Assembly (NCBI RefSeq): GCF_000745835.1 | Contig: NZ_JQKB01000008.1 | Location: forward strand, 62,001-126,000 | DNA: 64,000 nt | Reading direction: 5' to 3' | Origin: Belnapia moabensis DSM 16746 | GTDB taxonomy: Bacteria; Pseudomonadota; Alphaproteobacteria; Acetobacterales; Acetobacteraceae | In this document: positions 19,147-27,835 of the stretch, piece by piece | How the letters are laid out: each line of letters begins with the position of its first letter | Numbering within the stretch: position 1 is the first letter of the stretch | The notes under the pieces: generated by a model | The model's input: only the letters and a program-made list of their open reading frames with translations | Databases searched by the model: none | What the model was told of the DNA's origin: nothing | Position numbers and translations under genes: made by a program

Positions 19147-19617
19147 ATGACGGCAGCCGAGCCGAATGCCCTCAGCTATCTCGCCCGCCGCGGCGTCGCG
19201 GCGCAGTGGCGCGGCTTCCTCCGCGCCCTGGTCGAGACGTTGGACGCCAACCTCGACGCCGCCTCGCGCGACGCCCTGCTGCGTGCCGTCGGCGCCCGCT
19301 TCGCCACCCTGACCCCGTTGCCCGCCTGCGCCGGCCTCGCCGAGCTGGAGGCCCGGGTGAACGAGGCCCTGGCGGCCGCCGATTGGGGCTGGGCCGAGAT
19401 CGCCCTCGACCCGAACGACCGCGCCCTCGTCGTCACCCATTGCGCCGCCCCCCTGGTGGCGACCGGGGCCGACCCCTCCGGCGGCTGGGTCGGCGCGGTG
19501 CTGGAGGGCCTCTACGGCACCTGGTTCGGCGCCCAGCCCGGCGCCGAGCCGAGCCTCGTCCCCCGCCGCACCGGCAGCAGGCCGGGCGTCATCCTCCTCC
19601 GCTACGGCCGGGGCTGA
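19147..19617 (+). CDS. bcsD: Cellulose synthase subunit BcsD
   Basis: A small (156-residue) protein matching BcsD in size, position and the segments YLARRGVAAQWRGFLRAL and WGWAEIALDPNDRALVVTH. In Komagataeibacter, BcsD forms a cylindrical octamer in the periplasm that guides glucan chains, which favours ordered cellulose. The ATG at 19147 has GGAAGGG seven bases upstream and gives the usual length. An earlier ATG at 19111, overlapping the bcsC stop, would add 12 residues and cannot be excluded. It is the last bcs gene of the cluster; a GC-rich hairpin follows at once. Confidence 0.82.
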   Translation: MTAAEPNALSYLARRGVAAQWRGFLRALVETLDANLDAASRDALLRAVGARFATLTPLPACAGLAELEARVNEALAAADWGWAEIALDPNDRALVVTHCAAPLVATGADPSGGWVGAVLEGLYGTWFGAQPGAEPSLVPRRTGSRPGVILLRYGRG

Positions 19618-19618
19618 C

Positions 19619-19640
19619 GGGGGAGGGGTTCCCCACCCCC
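19619..19640 (+). terminator. GC-rich hairpin after bcsD
   Basis: GGGGGAGGGG and CCCCACCCCC face each other across TT right after the bcsD stop; the two A residues oppose each other. It could end or attenuate the bcs transcript before the glycosyltransferase gene. There is no T-tract. Confidence 0.35.
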
Positions 19641-19665
19641 CGGTCCATGATATGCGAAGCGCCCG

Positions 19666-21207
19666 ATGAGCCTTTCTCCGCGCCTGCGGGCCCCCTTCGC
19701 CGCGATCGACCGCGTCTTCGGCATCCTCGTCGTCCCGCTGGCGATGCTGCTGGCCTCGCTGCTGCTGCGCGCCCTCGGCTTCACCGTCGCGGTGATCGAC
19801 ACGGATGAGGGGCTCTACCTGGTCCAAGCCCAGCAATGGCTGCGCGGCCACTGGCCGCTGGTCGCGGTCTGGGACATGCACCCGGTCGGCGCGCCGGCGG
19901 TCTTCGCCGCGGCGATGGCCGTTTTTGGCGAGAGCATCGCCACCATCCGCCTGCTCGGCTGCTTCTGCGTGGCGCTGGCCGCCTGGGCGCTCTATGGCGC
20001 GGTGCGAACGGCGGGCGGGCCGCGCGGCATCGGCCTGGCGGCGGGCTTCATCTACATCGCTCATAGTCTCAGGATGGGCGGGCTCGCCACCAATACCGAG
20101 ATCCTGTTCGCCCCGCTCACCGTCTCCGCCATGGCGCTCGGCATCCGCGGCCTGGCCGGGACGCTCCGCCTGCGGGAGGCGCCCGGCTGGCCCGGGCTGG
20201 TCGCCATGGGCCTGCTGATCGGGTCGGCGCTCGCCATCAAGCCGGTGATGGTGGTCGAGGGCTGCCTTTGCTTCGCGCTGATGGTCTTTCCCGCTCTCTG
20301 GCTCCGCCTGCTGCCCTGGCGCCGGGCGCTGGCGATGGCCGCTGCCTATGCCGGGCTCTGCGCCCTGCCGACGCTGATCTTCGGCCTGCTCTACTGGTGG
20401 CAGGGGGCGCTGGCCGACTTCCTCGACGGCACCTTCCTCGGCCCGCTCCGCTATGCCGAGGGGCGGCTCGGCGGGGTGGAGTCCTTCCACCGCATCCTCG
20501 TCGAGATCCTGACTTTGCTCTGGCCCATCGCGCTGGCCGGCACCGCCCTGCTGCGCTGGCTGCCGCGGCGCGGCATCGCCGGGATGCTGGTGCGGGTCGG
20601 GCTGATCTGGTTCGCCGCCGCCAGCGTCGGCGTCGCCTCGCCGGGCTATTTCTACCCGCACTACTTCCTGCTGTGGCTGCCCTCCCTCGCGCTGATGGCG
20701 ACCTTCGGGTGCTGGCGCCTCGCCCGCTGGCTGCCGGCGCACCGCCGCGCCCCCGGCTTCGCCCTGCTGGTCGCGGTGGTGATGATCGGCTCCTGGCGCG
20801 CCGACGCCACCGCCCGCGTCGACCGCGGCATCGGCCTGTTCGAAGCCGACCCGGTGGTCGAGATCACCCGCCTGATCCGCGCCGAGCTGAAGCCGGGCGA
20901 GACCATCTTCGTCGCCAACTACCATCCCGTCATCTACGCGCTGACCGATGCGGCGCTGCCGACGCGCTTCGTCTTCCCCGCCCAGCTCACCGGCGAGTTC
21001 ACCGACATCGCCGGCATCAACACCGATGCCGAGGTGGCGCGCATCATGGCGACCCGCCCGCGCTTCGTCGTCATCGACCGCGGTTGGTGGCCGCGCCTGC
21101 GCGAGAGTGCGGCGGCCATCATCACCGAGGCGCTCGAGAGCGACTACCACCAGGTGGGCGAGGTGCCGGAGGAGCGCGGCCCGATCGAGCTCTGGGCACC
21201 GAAATAG
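19666..21207 (+). CDS. Polytopic membrane glycosyltransferase, GT39/ArnT-like
   Basis: A 513-residue protein with about ten or more hydrophobic segments. The first periplasmic loop carries VIDTDEGLYLVQAQQWLRGH, the acidic motif (D/E) used by PMT/ArnT-type enzymes that transfer sugars from polyprenyl-phosphate donors. A soluble C-terminal part starts near residue 395. It begins 48 bases after bcsD on the same strand, separated only by a GC hairpin, so it may be co-transcribed with the bcs operon at a reduced level. The acceptor is unknown: lipid, protein or exopolysaccharide. Confidence 0.72.
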   Translation: MSLSPRLRAPFAAIDRVFGILVVPLAMLLASLLLRALGFTVAVIDTDEGLYLVQAQQWLRGHWPLVAVWDMHPVGAPAVFAAAMAVFGESIATIRLLGCFCVALAAWALYGAVRTAGGPRGIGLAAGFIYIAHSLRMGGLATNTEILFAPLTVSAMALGIRGLAGTLRLREAPGWPGLVAMGLLIGSALAIKPVMVVEGCLCFALMVFPALWLRLLPWRRALAMAAAYAGLCALPTLIFGLLYWWQGALADFLDGTFLGPLRYAEGRLGGVESFHRILVEILTLLWPIALAGTALLRWLPRRGIAGMLVRVGLIWFAAASVGVASPGYFYPHYFLLWLPSLALMATFGCWRLARWLPAHRRAPGFALLVAVVMIGSWRADATARVDRGIGLFEADPVVEITRLIRAELKPGETIFVANYHPVIYALTDAALPTRFVFPAQLTGEFTDIAGINTDAEVARIMATRPRFVVIDRGWWPRLRESAAAIITEALESDYHQVGEVPEERGPIELWAPK

Positions 21208-21211
21208 TCCG

Positions 21212-21232
21212 GGTGGGGTTGCAAGCCCCGCC
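21212..21232 (+). terminator. Hairpin after the glycosyltransferase gene
   Basis: GGGG-TT-GCA-AG-CCCC with wobble-extended flanks forms a stem of about nine pairs just after the stop at 21207, followed by TTCT. It is a moderate candidate for an intrinsic terminator. Confidence 0.4.
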
Positions 21233-21275
21233 TTCTGGCGCATGATCCCCGGCAAGATTGAAGGGGGAGAGAGGC

Positions 21276-22211
21276 ATGGCCGAGTTGCGCATCCTGGCCG
21301 AGGGGCTGCGGTTCCCGGAGGGTCCGGTCGCCATGCCGGATGGCAGCATCATCCTGGTCGAGATCGCCGCCGGCACCCTCACCCGCGTCGCCCCGGACGG
21401 GACGAAGACCACCGTCGCCCGCCCCGGCGGCGGCCCGAACGGCATCGCCCTCGGCCCGGACGGCAAGATCTTCTGCTGCAACAACGGCGGCTTCCTCTGG
21501 CACGAGGAGCCGGGCTTCATCCGCCCCATCGGCCAGTCGCCCGACTACAGCGGCGGCCGCATCGAGGTGATCGACCCGCGATCGGGCGATGTGCGCGTGC
21601 TTTACGACCGCTGCGGCGACCATAAGCTGAAAGGCCCGAACGACATCGTCTTCGCGCCCAAGGGCAGCCCCGGCGACGGCGGCTTCTGGTTCACCGACCT
21701 CGGCAAGGTCCGCGCCCGCGACCGCGACCATGGCGGCGTCTACTGGGCCGCGACCGACGGCTCGAAGATTGTCGAGGCCGCCTACCCGGTCTTCGGCGGC
21801 GCCAACGGCATCGCCCTCTCGCCCGACGGCCGCACCCTCTACGCCGCCGAGACGGAAACGGGCCGCCTCTGGGCCTGGGACATCGAAGGCCCCGGCGTGG
21901 TGCGCAAGGACCCCTGGCCCTCCTCGAACGGCGGCCGCGTGCTCTGCCAGTTCCCCGGCTACCGCCGCCTCGACAGCGTCGCCGCGACGGCCGCCGGCAA
22001 CATCTGCGTCGCAACGTTGGTGAGCGGCGAGATCACCACCGTCTCCCCCAGCGGCGAGATCATCCGCGTGGTGAAGATGCCGGAGCCGATGCCCACCAAC
22101 CTCTGCTTCGGCGGGCCCGACCGGCGCACCGCCTTCATCACCCTCTCCACCACTGGCAAGCTGGCTGCGATGGGGTGGGACGAGCCCGGCCTCCACCTTC
22201 CGCACAACTGA
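21276..22211 (+). CDS. SMP-30/gluconolactonase/LRE family protein
   Basis: A 311-residue six-bladed beta-propeller of the SMP-30/gluconolactonase family, which hydrolyses sugar-acid or other lactones with a bound divalent metal. Typical blade elements are GLRFPEGPVAMPDGSI with the metal-ligand Glu, GPNGIALGPDG, GPNDIVFAPKG and GANGIALSPDGRTLY. The ATG at 21276 follows GGGGGAGAG, an excellent ribosome site; an upstream TTG is not needed. It is the first gene of a two-gene unit with an FAH-family enzyme 11 bases downstream. Confidence 0.85.
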   Translation: MAELRILAEGLRFPEGPVAMPDGSIILVEIAAGTLTRVAPDGTKTTVARPGGGPNGIALGPDGKIFCCNNGGFLWHEEPGFIRPIGQSPDYSGGRIEVIDPRSGDVRVLYDRCGDHKLKGPNDIVFAPKGSPGDGGFWFTDLGKVRARDRDHGGVYWAATDGSKIVEAAYPVFGGANGIALSPDGRTLYAAETETGRLWAWDIEGPGVVRKDPWPSSNGGRVLCQFPGYRRLDSVAATAAGNICVATLVSGEITTVSPSGEIIRVVKMPEPMPTNLCFGGPDRRTAFITLSTTGKLAAMGWDEPGLHLPHN

Positions 22212-22222
22212 AGGGACAGGGG

Positions 22223-23005
22223 ATGACGCTCTGGGTCCGCTACGACCGCGACCGCGACGGCGCCGAGGGCTTCGGCGCCCTGGAAGGCGAGGAAATCGCC
22301 GTCCATGCCGGCGAGTTCTTCGGCACGCCCGCCCCGACCGGCAAGCGCCTGCCGCTCTCGGCGGTGCGCCTGCTGCCGCCCGTGCAGCCCGGCGCCTTCA
22401 TCGGCCTCTGGAACAACTTCCACGCCGCCGCCGCGAAGCAGGGCAACGCTATCCCCGAATTCCCCCTCTACTTCCTGAAGAACCCGCGCTGCGTCATCGG
22501 CCCCGGCGCCGCCATCCACCCGCCCGCGGGCTATGACGGCAAGGTGCTCTACGAGGGCGAACTCGGCATCGTCATCGGCCGCGAGGTCTCGGCAGTCGAC
22601 GAGGCGGAGGCCGAAGCCGCCATCTTCGGCTACACCGCCGTGAATGACGTGACGGCGCTCGACCTGCTGACCGCCGACGCCTCCTTCCCGCAATGGGCGC
22701 GGGCCAAGGGCTGCGACACATTCGGCCCCATCGGCCCCGCCATCGCCACCGGCTTCGACTGGCGATCGGCCCGCGTCACCGTCGCGCTCAACGGCCGCAC
22801 CCGCCAGGACTACCCGCTCGCCGACATGATCCTGCCGCCGGCGCGCATCGTCTCGCTCATCTCGCGTGAGATGACGCTGCATCCCGGCGACGTCATCGCC
22901 TGCGGCACCTCGCTCGGCGCCCTGCCGATGCGCCCCGGCATGCAAGTCGCCGTCACCATCGAGGGCATCGGCGTCCTGGAGAACCCCTACGCCCCCTCAA
23001 TGTAG
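22223..23005 (+). CDS. Fumarylacetoacetate hydrolase family protein
   Basis: A second FAH-superfamily enzyme, 260 residues. Landmarks are GLWNNFHAAAAKQGN, YFLKNPRCVIGPG, YEGELGIVIGREV (metal-binding acids) and GYTAVNDVTALDLL, with GDVIACGTSLGA near the end in place of the usual GTPxG. It is closer to the 2-hydroxyhepta-2,4-diene-1,7-dioate isomerase/ureidoglycolate-lyase branch than to true FAH, but the substrate is not certain. It starts 11 bases after the SMP-30 gene, which suggests that a lactone is opened and the acid processed. Its end overlaps the convergent TPR gene by nine bases. Confidence 0.83.
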   Translation: MTLWVRYDRDRDGAEGFGALEGEEIAVHAGEFFGTPAPTGKRLPLSAVRLLPPVQPGAFIGLWNNFHAAAAKQGNAIPEFPLYFLKNPRCVIGPGAAIHPPAGYDGKVLYEGELGIVIGREVSAVDEAEAEAAIFGYTAVNDVTALDLLTADASFPQWARAKGCDTFGPIGPAIATGFDWRSARVTVALNGRTRQDYPLADMILPPARIVSLISREMTLHPGDVIACGTSLGALPMRPGMQVAVTIEGIGVLENPYAPSM

Positions 23006-24349
23006 GATGGAGGCGGCCGCCTTGCGGTATCCCGCCCGCCGCTCCGGCGGCACCGGGTGCCGGCCAGCGACCCGCTCCAGCAGCAGCCGCGCATCCTCCT
23101 CCAGCCCCGCCTTCATGGCGGCATCGAGGAAGAACTGCTCCAGCACGTCCTGCTGCGCGTGGCTGCCGCCGAGCGCATGCATCCCGCCGAGCGCCGGCCG
23201 CATCGCCGCCACCGCACCGGCGAAGTCCCCCCGCCCATGCTTCAGCACCGCCTCGCAGATCGGCAGCGCATACTGCCCGATGATTGCGGCATTCCCGCCG
23301 TTATGGCTTCGCGCATAGTCGCGCACCGCCTCCAGCATCCGCTCCGCCGCGCCGAAGCGCCCTGTTACCACCAACGCCATCATGAAATGCGGCAGGTTGA
23401 AGCCCTGCTGGCAATCGCCGATCCGCGCCTCCGACTTGTCGGCCAGCTCCGTCCAGCGCGCCCCGCCATCCACGCCCTGCAGCCGCAGCCGGTAGAGCAT
23501 GGAGACGGCATTCTGCATGTCGATGGCGAGGTCCGGCATCGCCTGCGTCACCGGGCTCTCCAGGTTGCGGAAATTCCGGTCGTAGAGCGCCAGCACCTGG
23601 TCGTGCTCGCCCCGCTCGTAGTGGAACAGCGCCCGGTGCCACCAGAGGTGATGGGTGAGGTTGTTCCCCCCCTCCCAATGCTGCTCCAGCCCCGAGGTCC
23701 AGGCGATGCCCTCGCCACGCCGCCCCTGCATCTCCATCACATGCGCGACCGCATGCGTCGCCCAGAGATCCGCCGGGTTGATGCCGACCGCCGCCCGCCC
23801 GGCGGATTCGCCGACCAGGTAGTTGCCGCACTCCTCATTGGCGAAGGCCTGGCAGGCCAGCACATTGTGGTAGCCCGGCTGGTCCGCCCCCCAATGCGGC
23901 AGCACGCCGGTGACGGCCGCCAGCATCATGTCGGCCCGCCCCCGCCAGAAGGCGTTGTAGTGATGCAGCCGGAGCGCCAGCAGGTCATGCGGATGCTCGG
24001 CCATGATGCCCGTCCAGGCCGCGAGCGCGCGCGCCATATCGCCCTCCGCCCAGGCCGCCAGCGCCGCCGCATGCGCCCGCTCGCGCGCCGTGCCGCGCTC
24101 GGCGAGCGCTCCCGCCTTCGCCGCCGCCTCAAGCGCCGCCGGAGCGAAGGCGGAGTTGGCCGCCAGCATGGCGAAGGTGCCCTTCAGCAAGACCAGCATC
24201 GGGCTCTCCGGGTCGAGCTTCAGCGCCGCCTTGAGCCGTTGCGAGGTATCCGCCCGGTAGAGCAGGAACCCCTCCAGCGTCCGGTCATAGCCCGCCGCCG
24301 CCTCGGCCGAGGCCACCGTCATCGGCAGGCCCTGCGCGTCCTTCTGCAT
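22997..24349 (-). CDS. Tetratricopeptide-repeat protein (TTC38-like)
   Basis: A 450-residue alpha-helical repeat protein. Repeated pieces such as YNAFWRGRADMMLAAVTGVLPHW, NPADLWATHAVAHVMEMQGRREG-like and LTHHLWWHRALFHYERGEHDQVLALYD match the TPR family that includes eukaryotic TTC38. There is no signal peptide, so it is probably cytoplasmic. Its function is unknown. Bacterial members often sit in catabolic clusters, as here between an FAH enzyme and an amidohydrolase. The start at ATG 24349 has GAGGGA upstream; ATG 24361 is an alternative. Confidence 0.72.
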   Translation of the reverse strand: MQKDAQGLPMTVASAEAAAGYDRTLEGFLLYRADTSQRLKAALKLDPESPMLVLLKGTFAMLAANSAFAPAALEAAAKAGALAERGTARERAHAAALAAWAEGDMARALAAWTGIMAEHPHDLLALRLHHYNAFWRGRADMMLAAVTGVLPHWGADQPGYHNVLACQAFANEECGNYLVGESAGRAAVGINPADLWATHAVAHVMEMQGRRGEGIAWTSGLEQHWEGGNNLTHHLWWHRALFHYERGEHDQVLALYDRNFRNLESPVTQAMPDLAIDMQNAVSMLYRLRLQGVDGGARWTELADKSEARIGDCQQGFNLPHFMMALVVTGRFGAAERMLEAVRDYARSHNGGNAAIIGQYALPICEAVLKHGRGDFAGAVAAMRPALGGMHALGGSHAQQDVLEQFFLDAAMKAGLEEDARLLLERVAGRHPVPPERRAGYRKAAASILH

Positions 24350-24400
24350 GCGTTCCCTCATCCTTCGGAAGTCTTGTCGAAGCTGGCCCATAGCTGGTGT

Positions 24401-24425
24401 CCTTCCGCCGCTTTGCTGCGGAAGG
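24401..24425 (-). terminator. Hairpin between the amidohydrolase and TPR genes
   Basis: A perfect eight-base stem, CCTTCCGC (24401-24408) and GCGGAAGG (24418-24425), with a nine-base loop. It lies 29 bases after the amidohydrolase stop and 52 bases before the TPR start. It probably ends or attenuates the upstream operon. No T-run follows. Confidence 0.5.
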
Positions 24426-24453
24426 CTTGCGAGGAGTTGAGAGTCGGCCGGCC

Positions 24454-25692
24454 TCAATGCCCGGCGCGGCCCGCCAGCCATAGCGTGAGCAGGCCGATCC
24501 CAGCCAGCAGGTCATCCGTCTCCATCGCCTCGTCCGGGTTGTGGCTGCCATTGCGGTTGCGGATGAGCAGCATTCCCGTCGGCACCCCGGCCGCGGCGAA
24601 GTTGTTGGCGTCATGGCTGCCCGGGCTGTTGAGCCGCGGCGGCGCCAGGCCCCGCTGCCGCGCCGCCGCCGCCGCCAGCTCCTCGAGAATCGCCGCATCC
24701 ATCACCCCCGGCGCCGCCGCGCTCCGCGGCCCGAGATCGATCGCCACCCCCCGCCGCGCCGCGACCGCTCCCACCAGCCCGTGCAGCTTCGCTTCCAGCG
24801 CCGCCAGATGCGCCGGCTCATAGGCCCTAAGGTCGAGACTCATCTCGAACGCCCCCGGCACCACCGTCATCGCATGCCGCTCCACCAGGGTATGGAACCG
24901 CCCGATGGTCACCGCCATCGGCCGCCGCCCCGCCTCCTCGTCGAGCCAGAGCCGCTCCAGCGCCAGCGCCAGCTCCGCCCCCGCCAGCGCCGCATCGTGG
25001 CGGAAGCGATGCGGCAGCCCGGTATGCGCATCCTCCCCGGTGATGCGGATATGCGGGTGCCGCACATTCCCCGGATTGGCCAGGCACAGCGCCACGGGCT
25101 GCCCCGCCTCGATGAGCTGCGGTGCCTGCTCGATATGGACCTCGACATAAGCCCCGATCCGCCGCGGGTCCCGCAGCGGCCGCCCGAGCGCCCCGGGATC
25201 GCCCCCGCACCCCGCGATGCAATCCCGCAGGTTGCGCCCGCCCCGCGCATGCGGCAGGTCGAGCGCCCCCTTCGGCAACCGCCCGAGCAGGCTCCGGCTG
25301 CCGATCAGCCCGAGCCCGAACCACACCGCCTCCTCGCAGCGCAGCGCCAGCACCTCGATGGTGGCGCGCGGCCGGAACCCCTCCGCCCGCAACGCCGCGA
25401 TGGCCGCGAGCCCCGCCACCACCCCCGCCGCCCCGTCGAAATTCCCGCCATGCACCACGCTGTCGAGATGCGAGCCGACAAGCACCGGCGCCGCCGATGG
25501 GTCGCTCCCCACCCAGCGCATGGTGAGGTTCGCCCCCGCATCCACGCCGCATTCGAGCCCGAGCCCCCGCGCCGTCTCCGCCATCAGCGCCATCGCGGCG
25601 TTCTCACCCGCCCCGAAAGCCTCGCGGGTGATGCCGGGCGGATCGGCGCCGATCTCCGCCAGCCGGTCCAGCAAATCCTGGACGAGCCTCAA
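24454..25692 (-). CDS. M20-family Zn-dependent amidohydrolase (allantoate/N-carbamoyl-amino-acid hydrolase type)
   Basis: A 412-residue metallo-amidase. Metal-site motifs are GSHLDSVVHGGNFDGAAGV (His and bridging Asp), RCEEAVWFG (Glu pair), YVEVHIEQ, GEDAHTG and near the end SPGSHDANNFAAAGVPTGML with the last His. The family cleaves N-carbamoyl or ureido groups, as in allantoate, ureidoglycolate or carbamoyl-beta-alanine. No ATG lies at the family start. A TTG at 25692 overlaps the stop of the CoA-transferase gene (TTGA), giving a normal length and coupled translation. The Glu motif CEEAVWFG differs from the common NEEGSRF, so substrate choice may differ too. Confidence 0.82.
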   Translation of the reverse strand: MRLVQDLLDRLAEIGADPPGITREAFGAGENAAMALMAETARGLGLECGVDAGANLTMRWVGSDPSAAPVLVGSHLDSVVHGGNFDGAAGVVAGLAAIAALRAEGFRPRATIEVLALRCEEAVWFGLGLIGSRSLLGRLPKGALDLPHARGGRNLRDCIAGCGGDPGALGRPLRDPRRIGAYVEVHIEQAPQLIEAGQPVALCLANPGNVRHPHIRITGEDAHTGLPHRFRHDAALAGAELALALERLWLDEEAGRRPMAVTIGRFHTLVERHAMTVVPGAFEMSLDLRAYEPAHLAALEAKLHGLVGAVAARRGVAIDLGPRSAAAPGVMDAAILEELAAAAARQRGLAPPRLNSPGSHDANNFAAAGVPTGMLLIRNRNGSHNPDEAMETDDLLAGIGLLTLWLAGRAGH

Positions 25693-26807
25693 AGCCCAAG
25701 CTCCGCCAGCACCGCCTCCGTATGCTCGCCGAGGCCCGGCGCCGGCACGCTCCACGCCCCGATCCCCGGCAGCTTCGGAAAGGGCAGGGTGCCCAGCCCC
25801 GGCTGCTCCAGCGGCACCGCCGCGCCGACCGCCTGCACATGCGGGTCCGCCAGCCAGTCGAGCGGCGTGTTGACCAGGTCGCACAGCATCCGCGCCGCCT
25901 GATAGCGCGTCACCCATTCGGCGGCGGGCGCCTTGGCGAAGGCCTCCCGCAGCATCGGCAGCAACGCCTCCCGATGCTCCGCCCGCGCCGCGAAGCTGGT
26001 GAAGCGCGCATCCTGCGCCAGCTCCGGCAACCCCGCGATGCCGCAGAGCGTGGCGAATTCCGGCTCCCGCAGCATCGCCACCATGAACCAGCGTCCATCG
26101 CTTCCCTGGTAGGTCCCGGAGGGCACGTTGGCGAGCGGCGGCACCCGCCCGAGCAGCCCCTGCTCGGCGACGTTGAAGGCCATCAGCGCCGCCGCCGACT
26201 GCATCAGCGACACATCGAGCACCCGCCGCTGCGGCGCCGCCCCCGCCACCCTGTCGCGCGCCTGCCCCGCCAGCGCCGCCTGCACCGCCGCGAAGGCCGA
26301 GATGCCGGTGACCATATCCACCGTCATCAGGTTGCCGGTGCGATGGGGCACGCCATCCATGCCGATATTGAGCGAGACCATCCCCGAATAGGCCTGCGCC
26401 ACGCTATCCGTGCAGGGCCGCTCCGAATGCGGCCCCTGCTGCCCGAAGCCCGAAATCGAGAGGAAGACGACATCCGCCTTCCCTGCCTCCGGCACAACGC
26501 CGATCCGCCGCGCGACGCCGGGCCGGAAGGCCTCCAGCATCACATCCGCCCGCGCCGCCAGCGTGCGGAAGGCCGCGCGGCCCTTCTCCTCCTGCAGATC
26601 GAGCACCACGCTCCGCTTGCCGCGGTTGAAGGTGACATGCATGGCGCTCTGCGTGCCCTCCCGCGTCGAGAGCCCCCGCGACCAGTCCCCCGCCGGCGGC
26701 TCCACCTTCAGCACCTCCGCCCCGCAGGCCGCGAGCAGCGTCGCGCAATAGGGCCCGGCGATGCCCTGGCTCGCATCCAGCACGAAGAGCCCTTGATACG
26801 GCTGCAT
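25689..26807 (-). CDS. Class III CoA-transferase (CaiB/BaiF family)
   Basis: A 372-residue member of the CaiB/BaiF family, which moves CoA between carboxylic acids through an aspartyl-CoA intermediate. It shows GLFVLDASQGIAGPYCATLLAACGAEVLKVEPP, NRGKRSVVLDLQ, FGQQGP and CTDSVAQAYSGM; the Asp after the Thr is the likely nucleophile. It is the first gene of a coupled pair with the M20 amidohydrolase and is divergent from a TctC receptor gene (65 bases apart). The acid it activates is unknown. Confidence 0.87.
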   Translation of the reverse strand: MQPYQGLFVLDASQGIAGPYCATLLAACGAEVLKVEPPAGDWSRGLSTREGTQSAMHVTFNRGKRSVVLDLQEEKGRAAFRTLAARADVMLEAFRPGVARRIGVVPEAGKADVVFLSISGFGQQGPHSERPCTDSVAQAYSGMVSLNIGMDGVPHRTGNLMTVDMVTGISAFAAVQAALAGQARDRVAGAAPQRRVLDVSLMQSAAALMAFNVAEQGLLGRVPPLANVPSGTYQGSDGRWFMVAMLREPEFATLCGIAGLPELAQDARFTSFAARAEHREALLPMLREAFAKAPAAEWVTRYQAARMLCDLVNTPLDWLADPHVQAVGAAVPLEQPGLGTLPFPKLPGIGAWSVPAPGLGEHTEAVLAELGL

Positions 26808-26872
26808 GGCGTTTCCTCCCGCGTCTTCACCCCCTATCCTGCCTGGAACGACGGATGAGGGAAGGGGAGGGG

Positions 26873-27835
26873 ATGCGGATCACCCGAAGGACGGCGCTCG
26901 GCCTGCTCGCGGCGGCACCAGGGCTGGCGAAGGCCGAGGACTGGCCATCCCGCCCCGTCCGCTTCGTCATCCCCTATCCGCCCGGCGGCCCGACCGACAT
27001 CCTCGGCCGCGTCATCACCACCCGCCTGGCGCAAGACCTCCGCCAGCCCATGGTGGTCGAGAACCGCGCCGGCGCCTCCGGCGTCATCGGCTCCGAGGTC
27101 GTGGCCCGCGCCGCCCCGGACGGCGCCACCTTCCTGGTCAACGCCTCCATCCACCTCATCATCCCGCACCTGAACCCGTCGATGCCCTTCGACGCGGTCG
27201 CCGACTTCACCCCCGTCACCAACATCGCCATGGTCCCGCTCGTCGCCGTGGTGAACCCCGCCCTGCCGGTGAAGACCATCCCGGAGCTGATCGCCTATCT
27301 GAAGGCGAACCCCGGGAAGGTCTCCTACGCCTCCTCCGGCAACGGCTCCGCGCTGCACCTGGCCGGCGAGATGTTCAAGCTGATGACCGGGACGGAGATG
27401 GTCCACGTCCCCTATCGCGGCGCCGGGCCGGCGGTGCAGGACCTCATCGCCGGCAACATCCAGCTGATCTTCGACAGCATCCCGAGCAGTGCCGCCGCGG
27501 TCCGCGCCGGCCTGCTCCGCCCGCTGGCGGTGACGACCGCGAGCCGCGTCGCCGCCTACCCGGAGCTGCCGACCGTCGCCGAGGCCGGCGTCCCCGGCTT
27601 CGAGATCGCCACCTGGTACGCCATCTGGGGCCCGCCCCGCCTGCCGCCCGCCATCGCCCTCCGCCTGCAGCAGGCCGTCGCCGCCGCCGTCCAGGCCCCC
27701 GAGGTCCGCGAGCGCCTCGCCACCCTCGGCGCCGACCCCGTCGCCGACAGCCCCGAGCGCTTCGCCGAGTTCTGCCGCCGCGAATTCGACCGCTGGGGCC
27801 GCCTGGTCCGCGAAGCGAATGTGAGGCTCGACTGA
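26873..27835 (+). CDS. TctC-type periplasmic substrate-binding protein (Bug family)
   Basis: A 320-residue extracytoplasmic receptor of the tripartite tricarboxylate transporter family. A Tat-like signal (MRITRRTALGLLAAAPGLAKA) precedes the mature start DWPSRPVRFVIPYPPGGPTDILGR, the usual first strand and carboxylate-binding loop. PDGATFLV, YASSGNGSALHLAGE and VPYRGAGPAVQDLIAG are further family blocks. The ATG at 26873 has a GGGAGGGG ribosome site. No tctA/tctB membrane genes are here, so it is an orphan receptor, which is common in this group. Its stop overlaps the next gene. Confidence 0.9.
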   Translation: MRITRRTALGLLAAAPGLAKAEDWPSRPVRFVIPYPPGGPTDILGRVITTRLAQDLRQPMVVENRAGASGVIGSEVVARAAPDGATFLVNASIHLIIPHLNPSMPFDAVADFTPVTNIAMVPLVAVVNPALPVKTIPELIAYLKANPGKVSYASSGNGSALHLAGEMFKLMTGTEMVHVPYRGAGPAVQDLIAGNIQLIFDSIPSSAAAVRAGLLRPLAVTTASRVAAYPELPTVAEAGVPGFEIATWYAIWGPPRLPPAIALRLQQAVAAAVQAPEVRERLATLGADPVADSPERFAEFCRREFDRWGRLVREANVRLD

